The notes beneath the pieces were generated by a model. That model was not told where the DNA came from. It worked only from the letters and a program-made list of their open reading frames with translations, and made no database searches. From positions 183,127 to 247,126 of the forward strand of contig NW_006768856.1 of assembly GCF_000204055.1 (NCBI RefSeq): a DNA stretch of 64,000 nt, written 5' to 3'. A program made the translations under genes and the position numbers. This stretch comes from Melampsora larici-populina 98AG31 (Eukaryota; Basidiomycota; Pucciniomycetes; Pucciniales; Melampsoraceae). Positions 23,956 to 35,381 of the stretch are shown piece by piece (the first letter of the stretch is position 1; each line of letters opens with the position of its first letter).

Positions 23956-26496
23956 ATGTTACCTCGAAAGACTACTCGCACATGCTTGGCTTTATGGGTC
24001 ATTGCTTCATTTAGAACCGAGATCAAAGAGTACGCGCCTTCATCTCTGTTACCTTTGTTTTGATCCTATCTTTATGGAAGAATACTCACTAACAAATCTC
24101 TATGTACATTGCCTTTCTTGAAGTGGTCTCGAACGTATGTGGTACCGTGGTTCAGTGCCCTCGAGGTCAGAAGCTGGGGTGAAGAAGGTTCGATCACCTA
24201 ATTTCTTGCAAGGGATGCTGTATGGAGTCCCGAACTACGACACTTGCGCCTCTCCCGATGGACCCATACCTTCTTCGATGCCGGGTGATGCACCTTTTGT
24301 CAGTATCAGCCCATTTCCGCATCGCAGAACTTACTCGTGCCCAGCGCGCAAAACATGATTCACTGAGATACATTTTTACATTGATGATTTAGTCACAAGG
24401 GCAAAATTCCTATAAACGTGCCATTACCTGTCCCCGTGGAATTCAAAACCTATCTGGAGGTAAGGCACTCTTCCTTTTTAACAGGTTGAGATCAATTCAC
24501 TGAACATGTTTATAGGAGTCGTTTTACTGGTTCCATGCACAAGTGAGTCGACAGTTCTTTTTGAGATGTGATATGTTCAAGAAATCAATGTCTCCTTCAA
24601 TTTTTTCAGGCTGTGATGCGGCGGAAATTTTTGCCGAGGTAGAACAACTCAATCCTCCCATTCGACTCTGACAAGCAAGTTGAATCGTGGTGTGTTTTAT
24701 TGCCAGACTCCATTGCTTACACGGCTTCCAAAAGCCGGTTTCGACGTGTGTTGGGTAAATCTGCCATGTACGTAGGCTGCTTAGCTTATGTCCTGTGAGC
24801 TCTGATTTTTTGTTAGCTCAAGATCATTCTACATCTCCCAGTCCATGGTCTAGGGGACATGCAGCTTTCGGGGGAGTTCGTGGCGTACGCTGTTAGCCAC
24901 CTTGCCAACTCCTCATCTAGTGGCAAGGTAAATGTTGTGGCCTATAGTCAAGGCGGCGCAAACGTTAGTAGACCTTCTGTTTTTTGTGTCCCATTTACTA
25001 CTATCGGCCCCACTAACCACTTGACTGATTTATAGGCTCAGTGGGCTATCAGTCTGTCATTTCCTCCGAGATTCTACGCAAGAACAGTATCACGTCCTGA
25101 CATTCTGCGCTGGTTTAATTTAGCTTTTTGGCCATCTATCCGCAGTCAAATCATCAACCTCGTGACGATAGCTTCACCACACAAAGGAACCTTATTCACG
25201 GATCCCATGTGCAAGGTTCTGAACGTTATTGGAGGATGTTTGACTTCCGTCTTGCAGATGAGTCCGGTGAGTTTCCTTTATAAAGAAAAGTCCACAAAAC
25301 GCTTCCATCTAAGCAAACTCGCACTTGAATTTCGTCTTCAGAACTCTCGATACAACAGTGCAGTGTTTAAAAGGTCTATCGAAAATGGTGGACAGGAGGC
25401 ATTAGTTCCGACCACTTCGATCTATACGTTTGGTGATCAGTTGGTTTTACCTCAGGTGTCAAACTCAAACGTGAGTACCTATAAGCAAAATGATCGTTAT
25501 GCCAGAATTTTAAGCAAGTCGTGTCAACCTTCTTACGACCTTGTGAAACGCATTTAGGGGGCCTCTTATCTATCCGGAGCTTCAAATATTGCCCTTTCAG
25601 AAGCATGCGGCAGAAATCATATCATAGAGCACTTGTACGCGTTTGTCGTGTATCTCTTGAAGCAAGTGACAAGGGGGTTGACTAATTGAATGTATCTCTC
25701 GTGAACTTTCAAGCGGTATTGTCTATGACATGGCTACGTATGGTTTGGTTTACGATGCTTTGAGTCACGGTCGACCCGCGAGTCTAGAAAGCTTTGATCG
25801 TAAGTGAAATGAGTTATCGTACAATGTGTCTTAATGGTCAACTCACACTATTTGCATTATCGATAACAGGAAAGTATTGCGAAAGCCATTGTACGTTGAG
25901 CCATTTAAGACTAACCAAGCGGAGGATCAAGCACGCGAATTCTAATGAAGGTCATGACGCAATCAGATAAAAACCTTTTGAGGACATCGCTTAAGCTTCC
26001 GTCACATGTCCGGACATTGTGGCGAGGGCTGGTCGGGAGACCCATGGATCGTCTCGATAGGATGAAAAAGGTCTATACTTTCTCAGTAAGCCCAATTTTG
26101 ATCCAAATGTGAAGGAAAATACCAGATTTTGTCAACTTATGTACCAACACTTGAATTTCCACCGGAATTTCAGGGCTTGCCCAGTGAACCACCATTGATG
26201 GTACGTCCTCCTGCATCTGTATAGTATCACCATTATTCATCTTCTGATCATTTGTATATGTTCAGCCTTATGTGTGTGAAAAAGGATATGCGCCACAGAG
26301 CCACTGCTCCACTATTGGTTTCTGTCAGAATCGATCTAACAAGACCGCTATCAAGACATCTCGACGCAATATAAGCGCCATCGCTCGCGTATACACCACT
26401 CAAATCGTTTTACCGTCATTTTCCCGGTGGGTAGTGGTTGTCGGCAAGGCTGCTGATGTCACTTCAGGATCGTACACACACTTGCTACCATCCTGA
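23956..26496 (+). CDS. Secreted lipase, Candida antarctica lipase B type (copy 2)
   Basis: Proposed exons: 23956-24029, 24124-24298, 24393-24459, 24516-24542, 24610-24638, 24707-24767, 24842-24963, 25036-25051, 25124-25266, 25342-25470, 25558-25634, 25714-25799, 25870-25890, 25967-26085, 26174-26200, 26266-26496; 467 residues. Exon 1 (74 nt) and the 13 exons from the third to the fifteenth have exactly the lengths found in copy 1. Catalytic landmarks are AYSQGGAN with Ser180, GDQLVLPQVSN with Asp270, and HIIEH with His306. The start is inferred: MLPRKTTRT then a short hydrophobic stretch CLALWVIASF gives a plausible but weak signal peptide. The last exon is 45 codons longer than in copy 1. 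The gene is visibly more GC-rich than copy 1. Confidence 0.82.
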
Positions 26497-28170
26497 AAGC
26501 CCTTCATGCTGTGCATACAGCTAGCTCAGCATTAGTCCCTGTTCCATCATTTGACATTCTTTCGTTACTATCTTGTTTGTTCCATTAAGCTCAATTCAGC
26601 GCTGCCGCGTCATCAACTATGAGAGATACAAGTCCGATATATGTGCTCTTGAAACCTTTGTCTAGATATATATATTATATAAAACAAGGATATCTTTGTC
26701 TGTTTTCATCTTCTCTCTCAAACATTCCTTCATCTTTTTACTTCCCTCCTTTCAGAATTTGCTTCATTTCTATCATCACTCATAAATCAAGCCCTTGAGG
26801 GTTCATACTGATTTCGTTGTGATTTCATTTGGGTCTGCTTGTTGTTCGTAGTTAGCTTTCCTTATTTTGTTCCTCTTAGGGATTTACAATCAAACATTCT
26901 TTTATCTGTTTTTCTTGCCACCTTTCCAACAAGTGCCTCTTGCTCCATCACTCATACGTGATACAAAGCCTTTAGATCCTATACTCACACCACCGCGACC
27001 CTCTCTAGCGCGTTTCTGATTTTTTTGCCTGGCACATGCAATTACAAGGACACTGTCAGACTTTGAATGTCTTTTGGATAGCTGAGGTCTTGGGGCTGAA
27101 ATTCAATGAATTCTTCGAGTTGTTGTGACCAAGCTATGAAACTGCTCGTATGTATAACTGATCATTTGGATAACTCTATATTTATGTTTTTTGGGAATGA
27201 TGGCGGCGGTGCAGGATTTCCACGCGTTTAACACTTGAAAACATGGCTCTTGTAAGCCGATTGAAGTGAATGATATATACTCACCGTACGGAGTGACCTT
27301 CGAAGTATGGATCACATGAAATGGCACATAATTCAGTGCCCAAAGACACCATCCCGTTGATCAAAGGAGCCGCTTAGTTGAGCTCACCTCCCTTCAGACT
27401 TTTCAGTCAACCTTGGACGCCCCATGGAAAACCCCTGTATCAAGACTGCTTGGTCATGATCCAGTTTGGTTTTCGAGTGAGATGCCAATGTACGAAGTGT
27501 CGAGAAGTGACAAGATTGGGTCGATGTGAAATCCAGGGAAACAAATAGGTGTAAAATTCGATCTGAGGTGGCTCATATGGAATCTTACACACCAAAAATT
27601 TTACACTCATTATCTGGTGGAAAGATTCTGAGTGTAAAATTCAATATTGCTGGGCTCAGGATGCAATTTTCCACCCTAGTTTTTCCACCTTTTGTTTTCC
27701 ACTGGCGAGAAAAAATGGAAAAAAGGTGGAGTGCATGCGTCTCAGTTACTTCAGAACTCATATATACTCAGCGTACCGTAACCCAGTGACATTGAAAGTG
27801 ATGAAGACCCATAACGCAGTCATCAAAAATACCATCGCGGTAATCAAAACGGAGGCTCAGTTTTACCGCTCTCCAGTCCACGTTGAACGTCCCAACCTCA
27901 CCACCTTGAAGACCTTTTGATTAAGATCAGATTAGGTTTTTTTGAAGAGTGATAGATATACAAAGGGTGGTCAACGTGAACTCCAGTTTTGCAAGTAACA
28001 GATGAACGGAAAACCAAGACATTTGATGTTAAATTACTCAATGTGATCAAAGGCAACGGGATTTTGCAATCACTCAGAAAGTCCAACACTTTTTGAGTTC
28101 TGGTTGAATCCTCAGCACATTAAAGACTTAAATACTTCTCCCATCAAATCATGACTCTTTACCATCCATC
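26497..28170. other. Intergenic spacer with dispersed repeat pieces
   Basis: No supported gene. A hairpin-like pair TTTTACACTCA / TGAGTGTAAAA lies at about 27598-27640. A segment GAGGCTCAGTT..CCGC.CTCCAGTC at about 27851 recurs at about 30432, which suggests dispersed repeat remnants. Confidence 0.35.
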
Positions 28171-28283
28171 ATTAGCCATCAGAACTTCGTGACTCAAATT
28201 CTAAATCCCAATCAATAATCACAACCTTGCTCTTTTAGATACAACAAGAAACAAACCAAGAAATCATCAAGCCTAAGCACATT

Positions 28284-28667
28284 ATGTCATCATCCCAAAC
28301 TGACAATACACCCACTGAAGAAAACAACGACACCATCCGAATAAATATGAACTTCCCAATCCCCCCGAGTCCGTTCAAATCAAAGTTGTTTTGGAGGAAT
28401 GGACCAGATACCAGACCTACTGTCCAGGAGATGGTACTCCGTTTCGAAGAGCATTATGAATTAGAAAGGATTGAGAATTTTTTGAAAGAAGAAACTGTTT
28501 TCTTGAAAATTTTTAGGGAAGATTCAACCGAACAGAAATCAAATGAAGAAGTAAATCAACTTGAACCTCCAACTAGCACTCCAACTTCTCTTGACCCCAA
28601 GCGAATTTATAATAAGTTTTTCAGAATTTTTTTAGGTATATACCATAAATTTCTTGGTGATAATTGA
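28284..28667 (+). CDS. Small hypothetical protein, member of an inverted gene pair
   Basis: A single-exon frame of 127 codons, acidic and Thr/Asn/Glu-rich at the start (NTPTEENNDTIRINMNF), with RPTVQEMVLRFEEHYELER and KEETVFLKIFREDSTEQ. There is no signal peptide or membrane segment. A broken relative lies in inverted orientation at 29167-29510, and similarity extends into the 5' untranslated region (ACTTCGTGACTCAAATTCTAAATC). I do not recognise the family. Conservation of the frame across two diverged copies is the main reason to believe it is or was a gene. Confidence 0.5.
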   Translation: MSSSQTDNTPTEENNDTIRINMNFPIPPSPFKSKLFWRNGPDTRPTVQEMVLRFEEHYELERIENFLKEETVFLKIFREDSTEQKSNEEVNQLEPPTSTPTSLDPKRIYNKFFRIFLGIYHKFLGDN

Positions 28668-29166
28668 AACTGACCTCGCTCACTCAAATTTTTGCGAGTA
28701 AAAAATTGTAAATATCAGTCGCACTGGCCTGCCATCGGTTTCTTTTTTATCCCACCACAACCATTTATTTGTGTGCTGTTTAAATCTCGACATATTTGTA
28801 GCTTGACTTGAAATCTTGTGTAGGATTGTCTTGTGTCGTTGTTTGCGAGTGGCTGTGCTTCCAAAGTTAAAAACAATTACAAGTTGCTTTTTCATGCCAA
28901 AGTCTCGTCGCCTACCTGCTTGCATCTCAATTCCTATTCTATTTATGCGATATTTCAATATGTGGAGTCGATTTGGAAGCCAGAGGTGTTATTTTGTGAG
29001 TGAAGAGTGTCCTTTTTTTTGCTCGTTTTTTCCACCATGACATTACGAGGATTGTACTCAAGCCGGATGTGCGACGTGCGTTATTCCAAATCATGTGGTG
29101 CACACTCGGCCGCAGTTATGCGGCTAGCACTGCGGATGCTTGTGCACTGAACCCAACTTCGAATCG

Positions 29167-29510
29167 CTACGAGTCTGAAGAAGTTTGAGTGCTGGTTGGA
29201 GGTTCGAGTTGATCTACTTCTTCATTTGCTTTTGATTCGGTTACATCTTCCATAAAAATTTTCAAGAAAACAGATTCTTCTTGTGATAATCTCTCAATCC
29301 TTTTGATTTCCTTCCATTTCCTCATGCTGTTCAAAATAGCGCAGCACTTCCTGGACGGTGGGTCTAGCATCTGGTACATGTCTTTCTTCAGATATACTTC
29401 TTCGACTCTTCGATGGGACCCGGGGTGATCGTTGAATTCAATTTATTCGGACGGTGTCGTTGTTTTCTTCGGTGGGTTGATTGGTAGTTTGAGATGGTGG
29501 CATGATGTCA
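29167..29510 (-). pseudogene. Broken paralog of the 28284-28667 gene
   Basis: On the minus strand this begins MPPSQTTNQPTEENNDTVRI, matching MSSSQTDNTPTEENNDTIRI of the intact copy, then reaches a stop after RIN. The downstream part resumes in other frames with RPTVQEVLRYFEQHEEME and SVFLKIFMEDVTESKANEE, which requires at least one frameshift. It is the tail-to-tail partner of 28284-28667. Confidence 0.6.
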
Positions 29511-31160
29511 GTAGGCTCAGGCCCGATAATCTCCTGGTTTGTTCTTCTTGTATCTGAAGGAGGACCTGGATAAGACTGTTATCGTAGATGTAGATTTAGA
29601 ATTTGAGTGACGAAGTGGCTGATGACGAATAATGAAGAATTGTTTTCTGATGGGACAAGGATGCAAGGGCAAGAAGCATCTATCCTGCTTTTATTTGTCA
29701 ATCACGAACTACATGGTGCCATTGTGTCCTGATAAACAATCAACATCTGCACTTTTGTTTCTTTGTAAATCTTCTATTATCAACATATCAAAAACGCATA
29801 AAGGTGATGATAACGCATTTGGTAAAACTATTGAATGCCTTTCTGTCTCTTGATACCAAAGATGAAATGGACCTTTTGTTTCTACGTCGAAGTGAATAAT
29901 AAGTTTATGATCACCGATTCCATTGTCAAAAACGTGCCAATAAATGCATCAATGAACTCATGGTCAATCGGACCTTATCCGGCCTTTGTACTGTTGAAAC
30001 CCCTACTGAAAGCTACAGTGATCACCCGATTTCTATTGTTTCTTTTGGTCTTTCTCTTTCTTCCCCTTGCCCTTTCCAGCGCGCATTGTCAATACATTTG
30101 TGTGCTTTTCAAATCATGTGCGCCCTTTCAAATCTCTGCCTACAAATGCTAAGGAGTCACAAGTCTATTGCCACATTTGTACATCAATGAAAATCATTTG
30201 ATGACAAGGTGAGCTTGAACTGGATATGGGAGCGAACAACTTCTAAATCCGTTTCCATACTTTGAGACAACTCAGAAACTACATTTGAAAGCCTTTTACG
30301 TCTCACCATGTGACCTTGCTCACTTCAAGTCCAACGTTAGGGGTTCTTTCAGTCGATAATTTTTTTATCCACAACAGACGCGAGTACATAAATATATATA
30401 AATCGTATTAATCAGCGTGTTAATCAAACCAGAGGCTCAGTTATCCGCCCTCCAGTCATGTTGGACATTTCAATCTCCAGATTTATGATTAAACTGCCAA
30501 ATGAAGATCCTCAGTGTGCAATGTGAGCGGCTTATATACAAAAGCTCACGGCACTCGTTTTCGTCGTTCCCAAGATCCTCATCTCGATCCATGGGTCGAG
30601 CCTCATTCAAGGTCACACAAGCAGAACTAAATTCCCTGGATGGAGTTGTTGAGATGTATAAATTTCCCTCCCCTCTCAAGAGGGAAGGCAATTCTATGTG
30701 TTTTCCTCTGTGATTTGGATTCGTGTATGGTTGAAGAGCCAAAGCAAAAAAGGGTATGATTGCTGATTGTCAGTAGGCGATCGCACGATACCATAGCCAC
30801 GGCGCTAATGGTTGGTATTTGCCTTCAAGTTCCACCCTTTCCCTGTCCATAGTTTCTATATGGTTTCTATATGATCGAGAGCCTCCCTAGGTTAGAATCA
30901 TTGTACCCCTTTCGACATCCAAGATGGAGACGCTTGTCGCTCATATCATATCACACTTGGTCAACCCATGCGCGGCAGCTTACAAACCCTCGTCTTTTTG
31001 TCTCCAGGTACTACCGGGAGGAACTGACCGAGAAAACAACATGCACAAAGAACCCTGGCTATCAGAGTTGATCTTCGACCTTGGCGTCTCCGATGATCTC
31101 TTTCTCACTCATAGGCTGGATTATCTTGCACCTTGGCGAAATCGTCCATCATACGCCACA
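29511..31160. other. Intergenic spacer
   Basis: The first ~130 bp (to about 29640) is the degraded 5' flank of the broken gene. The rest shows only short frames with no family signature and one dispersed-repeat segment at about 30420-30480. Confidence 0.35.
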
Positions 31161-31167
31161 ATGAAGG

Positions 31168-31176
31168 TATATAAAC
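31168..31176 (+). promoter_or_regulatory. TATA-like element upstream of the secreted protein gene
   Basis: TATATAAAC, about 200 bp before the ATG at 31371, followed by a long pyrimidine-rich leader (TTCACTTTTTCGG...). This arrangement is common at highly expressed fungal genes. Its assignment is inference. Confidence 0.4.
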
Positions 31177-31370
31177 AAAGCAAGTGACCATCAGATTTCA
31201 TTCTTCATCCCATCTTCTGCATCACTTACATTCAGCATAGTTCACCTGATCTTTGACCTTCTCTGTATATACTTCAACCAGTTCAACTTATTCTTTTTGG
31301 TCTTATCCTATCAATCTTTCTTCACTTTTTCGGACTTCACTTTCACAAAACCCTCTACTAAACTTTCAAA

Positions 31371-32182
31371 ATGAGATTTACATTGATCACCCTCCTCGCC
31401 TCGCTCAGCGCTTCAGCTGTCCATAGTTCTACGATTGGATCCGGATCACTTGTGGTTAGTAGCTGATTCTCATGAGACCAAAGCTATGATCTCTTAGGAT
31501 TAACCACTAAAGACTGATTTCTATCCCATAGACGCGTGCCGGCCAGAAATCCATGTCTGATGCTCTCAACAACACCTCTGGAAACGGTAGCTCAATCGGA
31601 ACCACTACTAACAGCAGCTCAGTAGGAGGCAGCAAAAAACCTAAGCCTGATCACAAGACTCCATCAGGAAACGGTAGCTCAATTGGATCAAGCACCAATG
31701 CTACTTCAGGTAACAACGGTACCGACAGTAGCCCAGATCCGGATGACGATCTAACTGGATCATCCAACTCTACTGGTAACGGCACATCAAACCCACTCTT
31801 AGGTCCTTTACCAAAGAACGCAACTATTGAAGAGAGAATCACAAGACTTGAAGCCAAGTTAGCAGATCACAAGCAAAAGCTTCAACGTGCCGAAAGTAAA
31901 TTGGTCATTGAGAAACAAAAGCTCGTAAAGGTAACTTGTAGATCCCTTCCTTATCTGAAATCCTTTGACTTTCACTGATCCTATCTTTTTTTCTTTCTGT
32001 TCAAAAAGCTTGGTGGTGGTAATCATACTACAAATTCTTCAGCACCCATTGTGTCTCCTCCCATGAAGAACAACCGCACCGGAACTGGAAATAGCTCAAT
32101 GCCTATTGGACCTCATATCCAGACCAAGTCCAATATGTCAGGATCAAACACAACACCATCCAAGAAGAACTCAACCCAGTAA
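31371..32182 (+). CDS. Secreted Asn/Ser/Thr/Gly-rich protein with coiled-coil segment
   Basis: Three exons (31371-31454, 31532-31930, 32009-32182) give 218 residues. Residues 1-19 are a clear signal peptide (MRFTLITLLASLSASAVHS). The mature protein is low-complexity and rich in N-x-S/T sequons (NNTSGNGSS, TNSSS, NATSGNNGT, SNSTGNGTS), so it is probably heavily N-glycosylated. A charged helical stretch, IEERITRLEAKLADHKQKL to about residue 160, is likely coiled coil. There are no cysteines in the mature part. This could be a cell-wall or haustorial-matrix protein, or a candidate effector if the organism is a rust. The family is not recognised. Confidence 0.72.
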
Positions 32183-33294
32183 CTTCTTCCTTGATGTGTT
32201 GATTCTATTTTCTTGACGTTTTTTTGGGAAAATTACAGTATTTGTTCTACTGATTTCTATCCTTCATCTTTCGATACTTTCTTACAATAGACTTGTTCAT
32301 CATTTGTCACTAGTAAACTTTCCTTCTGACCTTGGGTTGTGGTGTGTACTATGAAATCCTCTTGAAAACTTTTAGTAAAATAACACGCTCACCCTTGGGC
32401 CATGTCTTATAAGTGAAGAAGATCTTGAAATGGGTTGAATGCCTTCATCGACTTCATCCTGTACTCGAGTTTAAGGACCACTCACTTTACCATCTTTCGG
32501 TTCTTCTCCGTGAAACAAAAGGCCTCACAAACCTTCATGTTACTCGTAGTCCAAAAAGAAATTTTGTCAAAAAAACGAAATGTGGCATGAAATTTATGAC
32601 ATCCCGAGTAAAAATTCCATATCCTCATGAGAGAGAATATAAAATCACCCTATCCTAAAAGTTAAACTTGGTCAGTGATGATTTCTCATAACATAATACT
32701 CCAAATCTCTTCGGGAGACTCAAGCGCAAAATCACACAGCGGACAAAGCCAAACCATAACAGTAACAATAACAAAAAGTTAAGAAGATGATAGAAATCAA
32801 CATCAAACATTTCTTATAGCAAAATCCAGAATCCTCAAACCAAAACGGGTCCAGAGAAATCTCCACCCTTCATGATTCCTTCCTTCGGCACACTGACCTT
32901 TCAATTTACTCACACGATTGACGGGTTTGAGCAACAAGAAGAGTAGAAAGCAGAATTGAAGAACCAGACCGAACTACTTTACTTACAAAGTTCTTTTAAA
33001 ACCTGAGTGACAATTCAAAGAGAAAATGGGTCAGACTCATGGTCAGTTTGATTTTCTGTGGAATGAGATACAAATCACATCCTCAGCCATTTACCCACAC
33101 GGATAATGTACCGTAGCCGAGGCGTCGGTATGACGCGGAAAAACCAGACGCCCCGTGGCCGAGTATCGGATCCTGAACCATTTTGAAATCGATCATCATC
33201 AACCCAAAATACGAAATCTCCAAGCTCAAACCTCAAAAGTTCACAATATCATTTCTAATCCAAATCAAGATTCCTTGCATTCATTCAAAAGAAG
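32183..33294. other. Intergenic spacer before TAP42
   Basis: No gene seen. A short GC-rich patch with GGCGTC/GACGCC inverted motifs lies at 33118-33156, about 140 bp upstream of the TAP42 start, and could be part of its promoter. Confidence 0.35.
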
Positions 33295-34650
33295 ATGTCA
33301 AATAAAGAATTCATCATCGAAGACGATATTTCACTTGGACAATTACTTGATCGAGCTACCAAATCATACGAAGAAGTACAACTAGCTCCATCACCCAATA
33401 ACCAAGATGTACAAGTAAGTAAGCTTTTTTCAAGCCAGTCATTACCGAAAAGAAAAAGAGTGAAACATGATGTTGATGTGATTTTTCACATTTTGATGTG
33501 ATTTTACACATTTTGATGATTTGAATTTTAGTCTAAGATTTTATATAGTATATCTGATTTAAAATTATGTGATAAATTAATTAAACGATTAGGAATCTTA
33601 TCATCAAATGAAACAATAGAAGATATGACAACTAAAGATATCAAATGTTTAATTGTGAATGGATTGATTGGAATGTTAATGGTTTTGAGAAAAACTAATG
33701 GTGGTAATGAACGTAAAGCGTTTCTTGAACTTGCAAAAGTAAGTCCTCTCAAATCATCAATCTTTTAATTCTCTGCTGTTACTGATCAGGGGCTTTTTGT
33801 TACTATCAAGCATCATTTGTTAGAGTTTATTGAACAAATCGAATCTTATGAAGTGATACAAGTGAATGAAAGATCAAAATACCAAGGACCTTTATCAACA
33901 ATCAAAAACCAAGCAATAAGAAGGGAAGGCAAGATCATTCAATACAAACTAGAAAAAGAACTACAATTCAAATTAAATGAATACAAAACCCGAAAAGAAG
34001 AAAAGAATCGATCCAACCTACATTCAACAAACCATCGATCCACTCGAACTTTAGATAATGAAGAAGAAGAAGAAGAAGGAGAAAGAGAAGTTTACACAAC
34101 TTGGTTAAAGTTTCTTTATTTAAAATCGTACCAAGAAATCAATAGTATAGACCAAGAACTCGACTTATTAGGCACAAGTTCACAGATGGAAAGCATCCCA
34201 CACCGATCCAAAAGTACCGAAAAAGACGCAACAGAAGCCGAAGATCTAAGTTGGAAACTAGACCAACTTTCCACCAAATCAGGCCCATTGATCGGTCCTA
34301 CCGGAAAGATTTTAAGACCATTCACCATCTTACCATCATCTAAATCATTTACATCAGCCACAGATCGTATCCGATTAAGATCCGAAGTGTTTAGACCTGA
34401 TTGGAATTTACCTACGATGACCATAGATGAATACTTAGATGAACAAGAATCGATGGGCAATTTCTTGAAAGGAGGTGGACCGGCTCAAGCAGAAGAAGAA
34501 ACGGATGGGGAAAGAGTCAAGCGGGAAGCCGAAGATGATAATCTTAATGGTGAAGAAATGGCAGAAGGACTTAGGAAAAAAGCGATCGAATGGGATGAAT
34601 TTACTGATACACATAGGAAAGGTGAAGGGAATATGATGAATAGAGGTTAA
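33295..34650 (+). CDS. TAP42: TAP42/IGBP1-like PP2A-associated protein
   Basis: Three exons (33295-33414, 33532-33738, 33790-34650) give 395 residues. The family binds the catalytic subunits of PP2A-type phosphatases and acts downstream of TOR in the cytoplasm. Signatures are the helical N-terminal half (LGQLLDRATKSYEE, LGILSSNETIEDM), the central ILRPFTILPSSKSF region, PTMTIDEYLDEQ near residue 300, and the C-terminal IEWDEFTDTHRKGEGNMMNRG, close to the conserved W-DE-DTHPRGWGN-NRG ending of the family. An acidic repeat (EEEEEEGERE) interrupts the middle. The length is within the usual 340-400 range. The ATG at 33295 follows an A-rich leader and opens directly into the conserved helices. Confidence 0.92.
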
Positions 34651-35381
34651 CTTTTTTTTTGAGATATGTTTGTGTATATAGAGAGTCGATTCGATTTGTT
34701 TTGATGTTGTTCAGTTTTATATCTTATCAAACGCTTGAATTGGTTTTCTTTTTGTAAAAATAAATGTTATTTTTGATTTATATTGTTTAAACTGATCCAT
34801 CGCTAATCCAATTCACTCTACAAATGTGTTTTTATTCTGGTGACTTTTGTTCTTTTTGACTCAATGGTTCTACAGAAGCGCAACAAACTCATAAATGGCT
34901 TGGGTCCTGTGTTTTATGTCAAAAGGCCATGGATTTGATACTGTTCTCAAATGTTTCCTTGACTGCTGGAATAGCTTCCTGCAAGAGTTTTTGGTCAAGT
35001 TTTGAAAGTCAAGCATTCACATGGCCACTTGATTGTATATCTTCATTTTCAGAGACAATCAGATATTGTCACACTTTCATCCAAAGAAACCTTCAGGAAT
35101 GTCTTTGTGGCATGATATTCTACAGTGTCACTTGAGCTGTCACTTGAAATGGAACCTCTTTAGTAAGATGTTGTGGTGGAATATGCTTGTAAAAAGTGAA
35201 ATGATGTGTTTGAACTCGATCGATTGCTCTTCTTTTGATTACCTCTTCCTGTTTACCAACTCAACCTCAATCAACTACATCATCATCATTCACTTTATTA
35301 CTTCACCCAAGACTATCATCAAGAAAACCGATTGGAACTAATCCAAAACTTCAATCTCTCAAGACACTTAGTTCTTGTAGG
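34651..35381. other. Intergenic spacer between TAP42 and AP-1 gamma
   Basis: A T-rich 3' flank, then sequence without coding signatures. The promoter of the adaptin gene should lie in the CT-rich stretch just before 35380. Confidence 0.4.

Noticed and set aside
23727..24026. 99-codon minus-strand frame upstream of lipase 2
   Set aside because: It overlaps the proposed first exon of lipase 2, whose 74 nt length matches the paralog exactly; the antisense frame has no supporting motif.
29632..30190. Several 60-105 codon plus-strand frames
   Set aside because: No recognisable motifs, no paired splice signals and no copy elsewhere in the window; likely chance.
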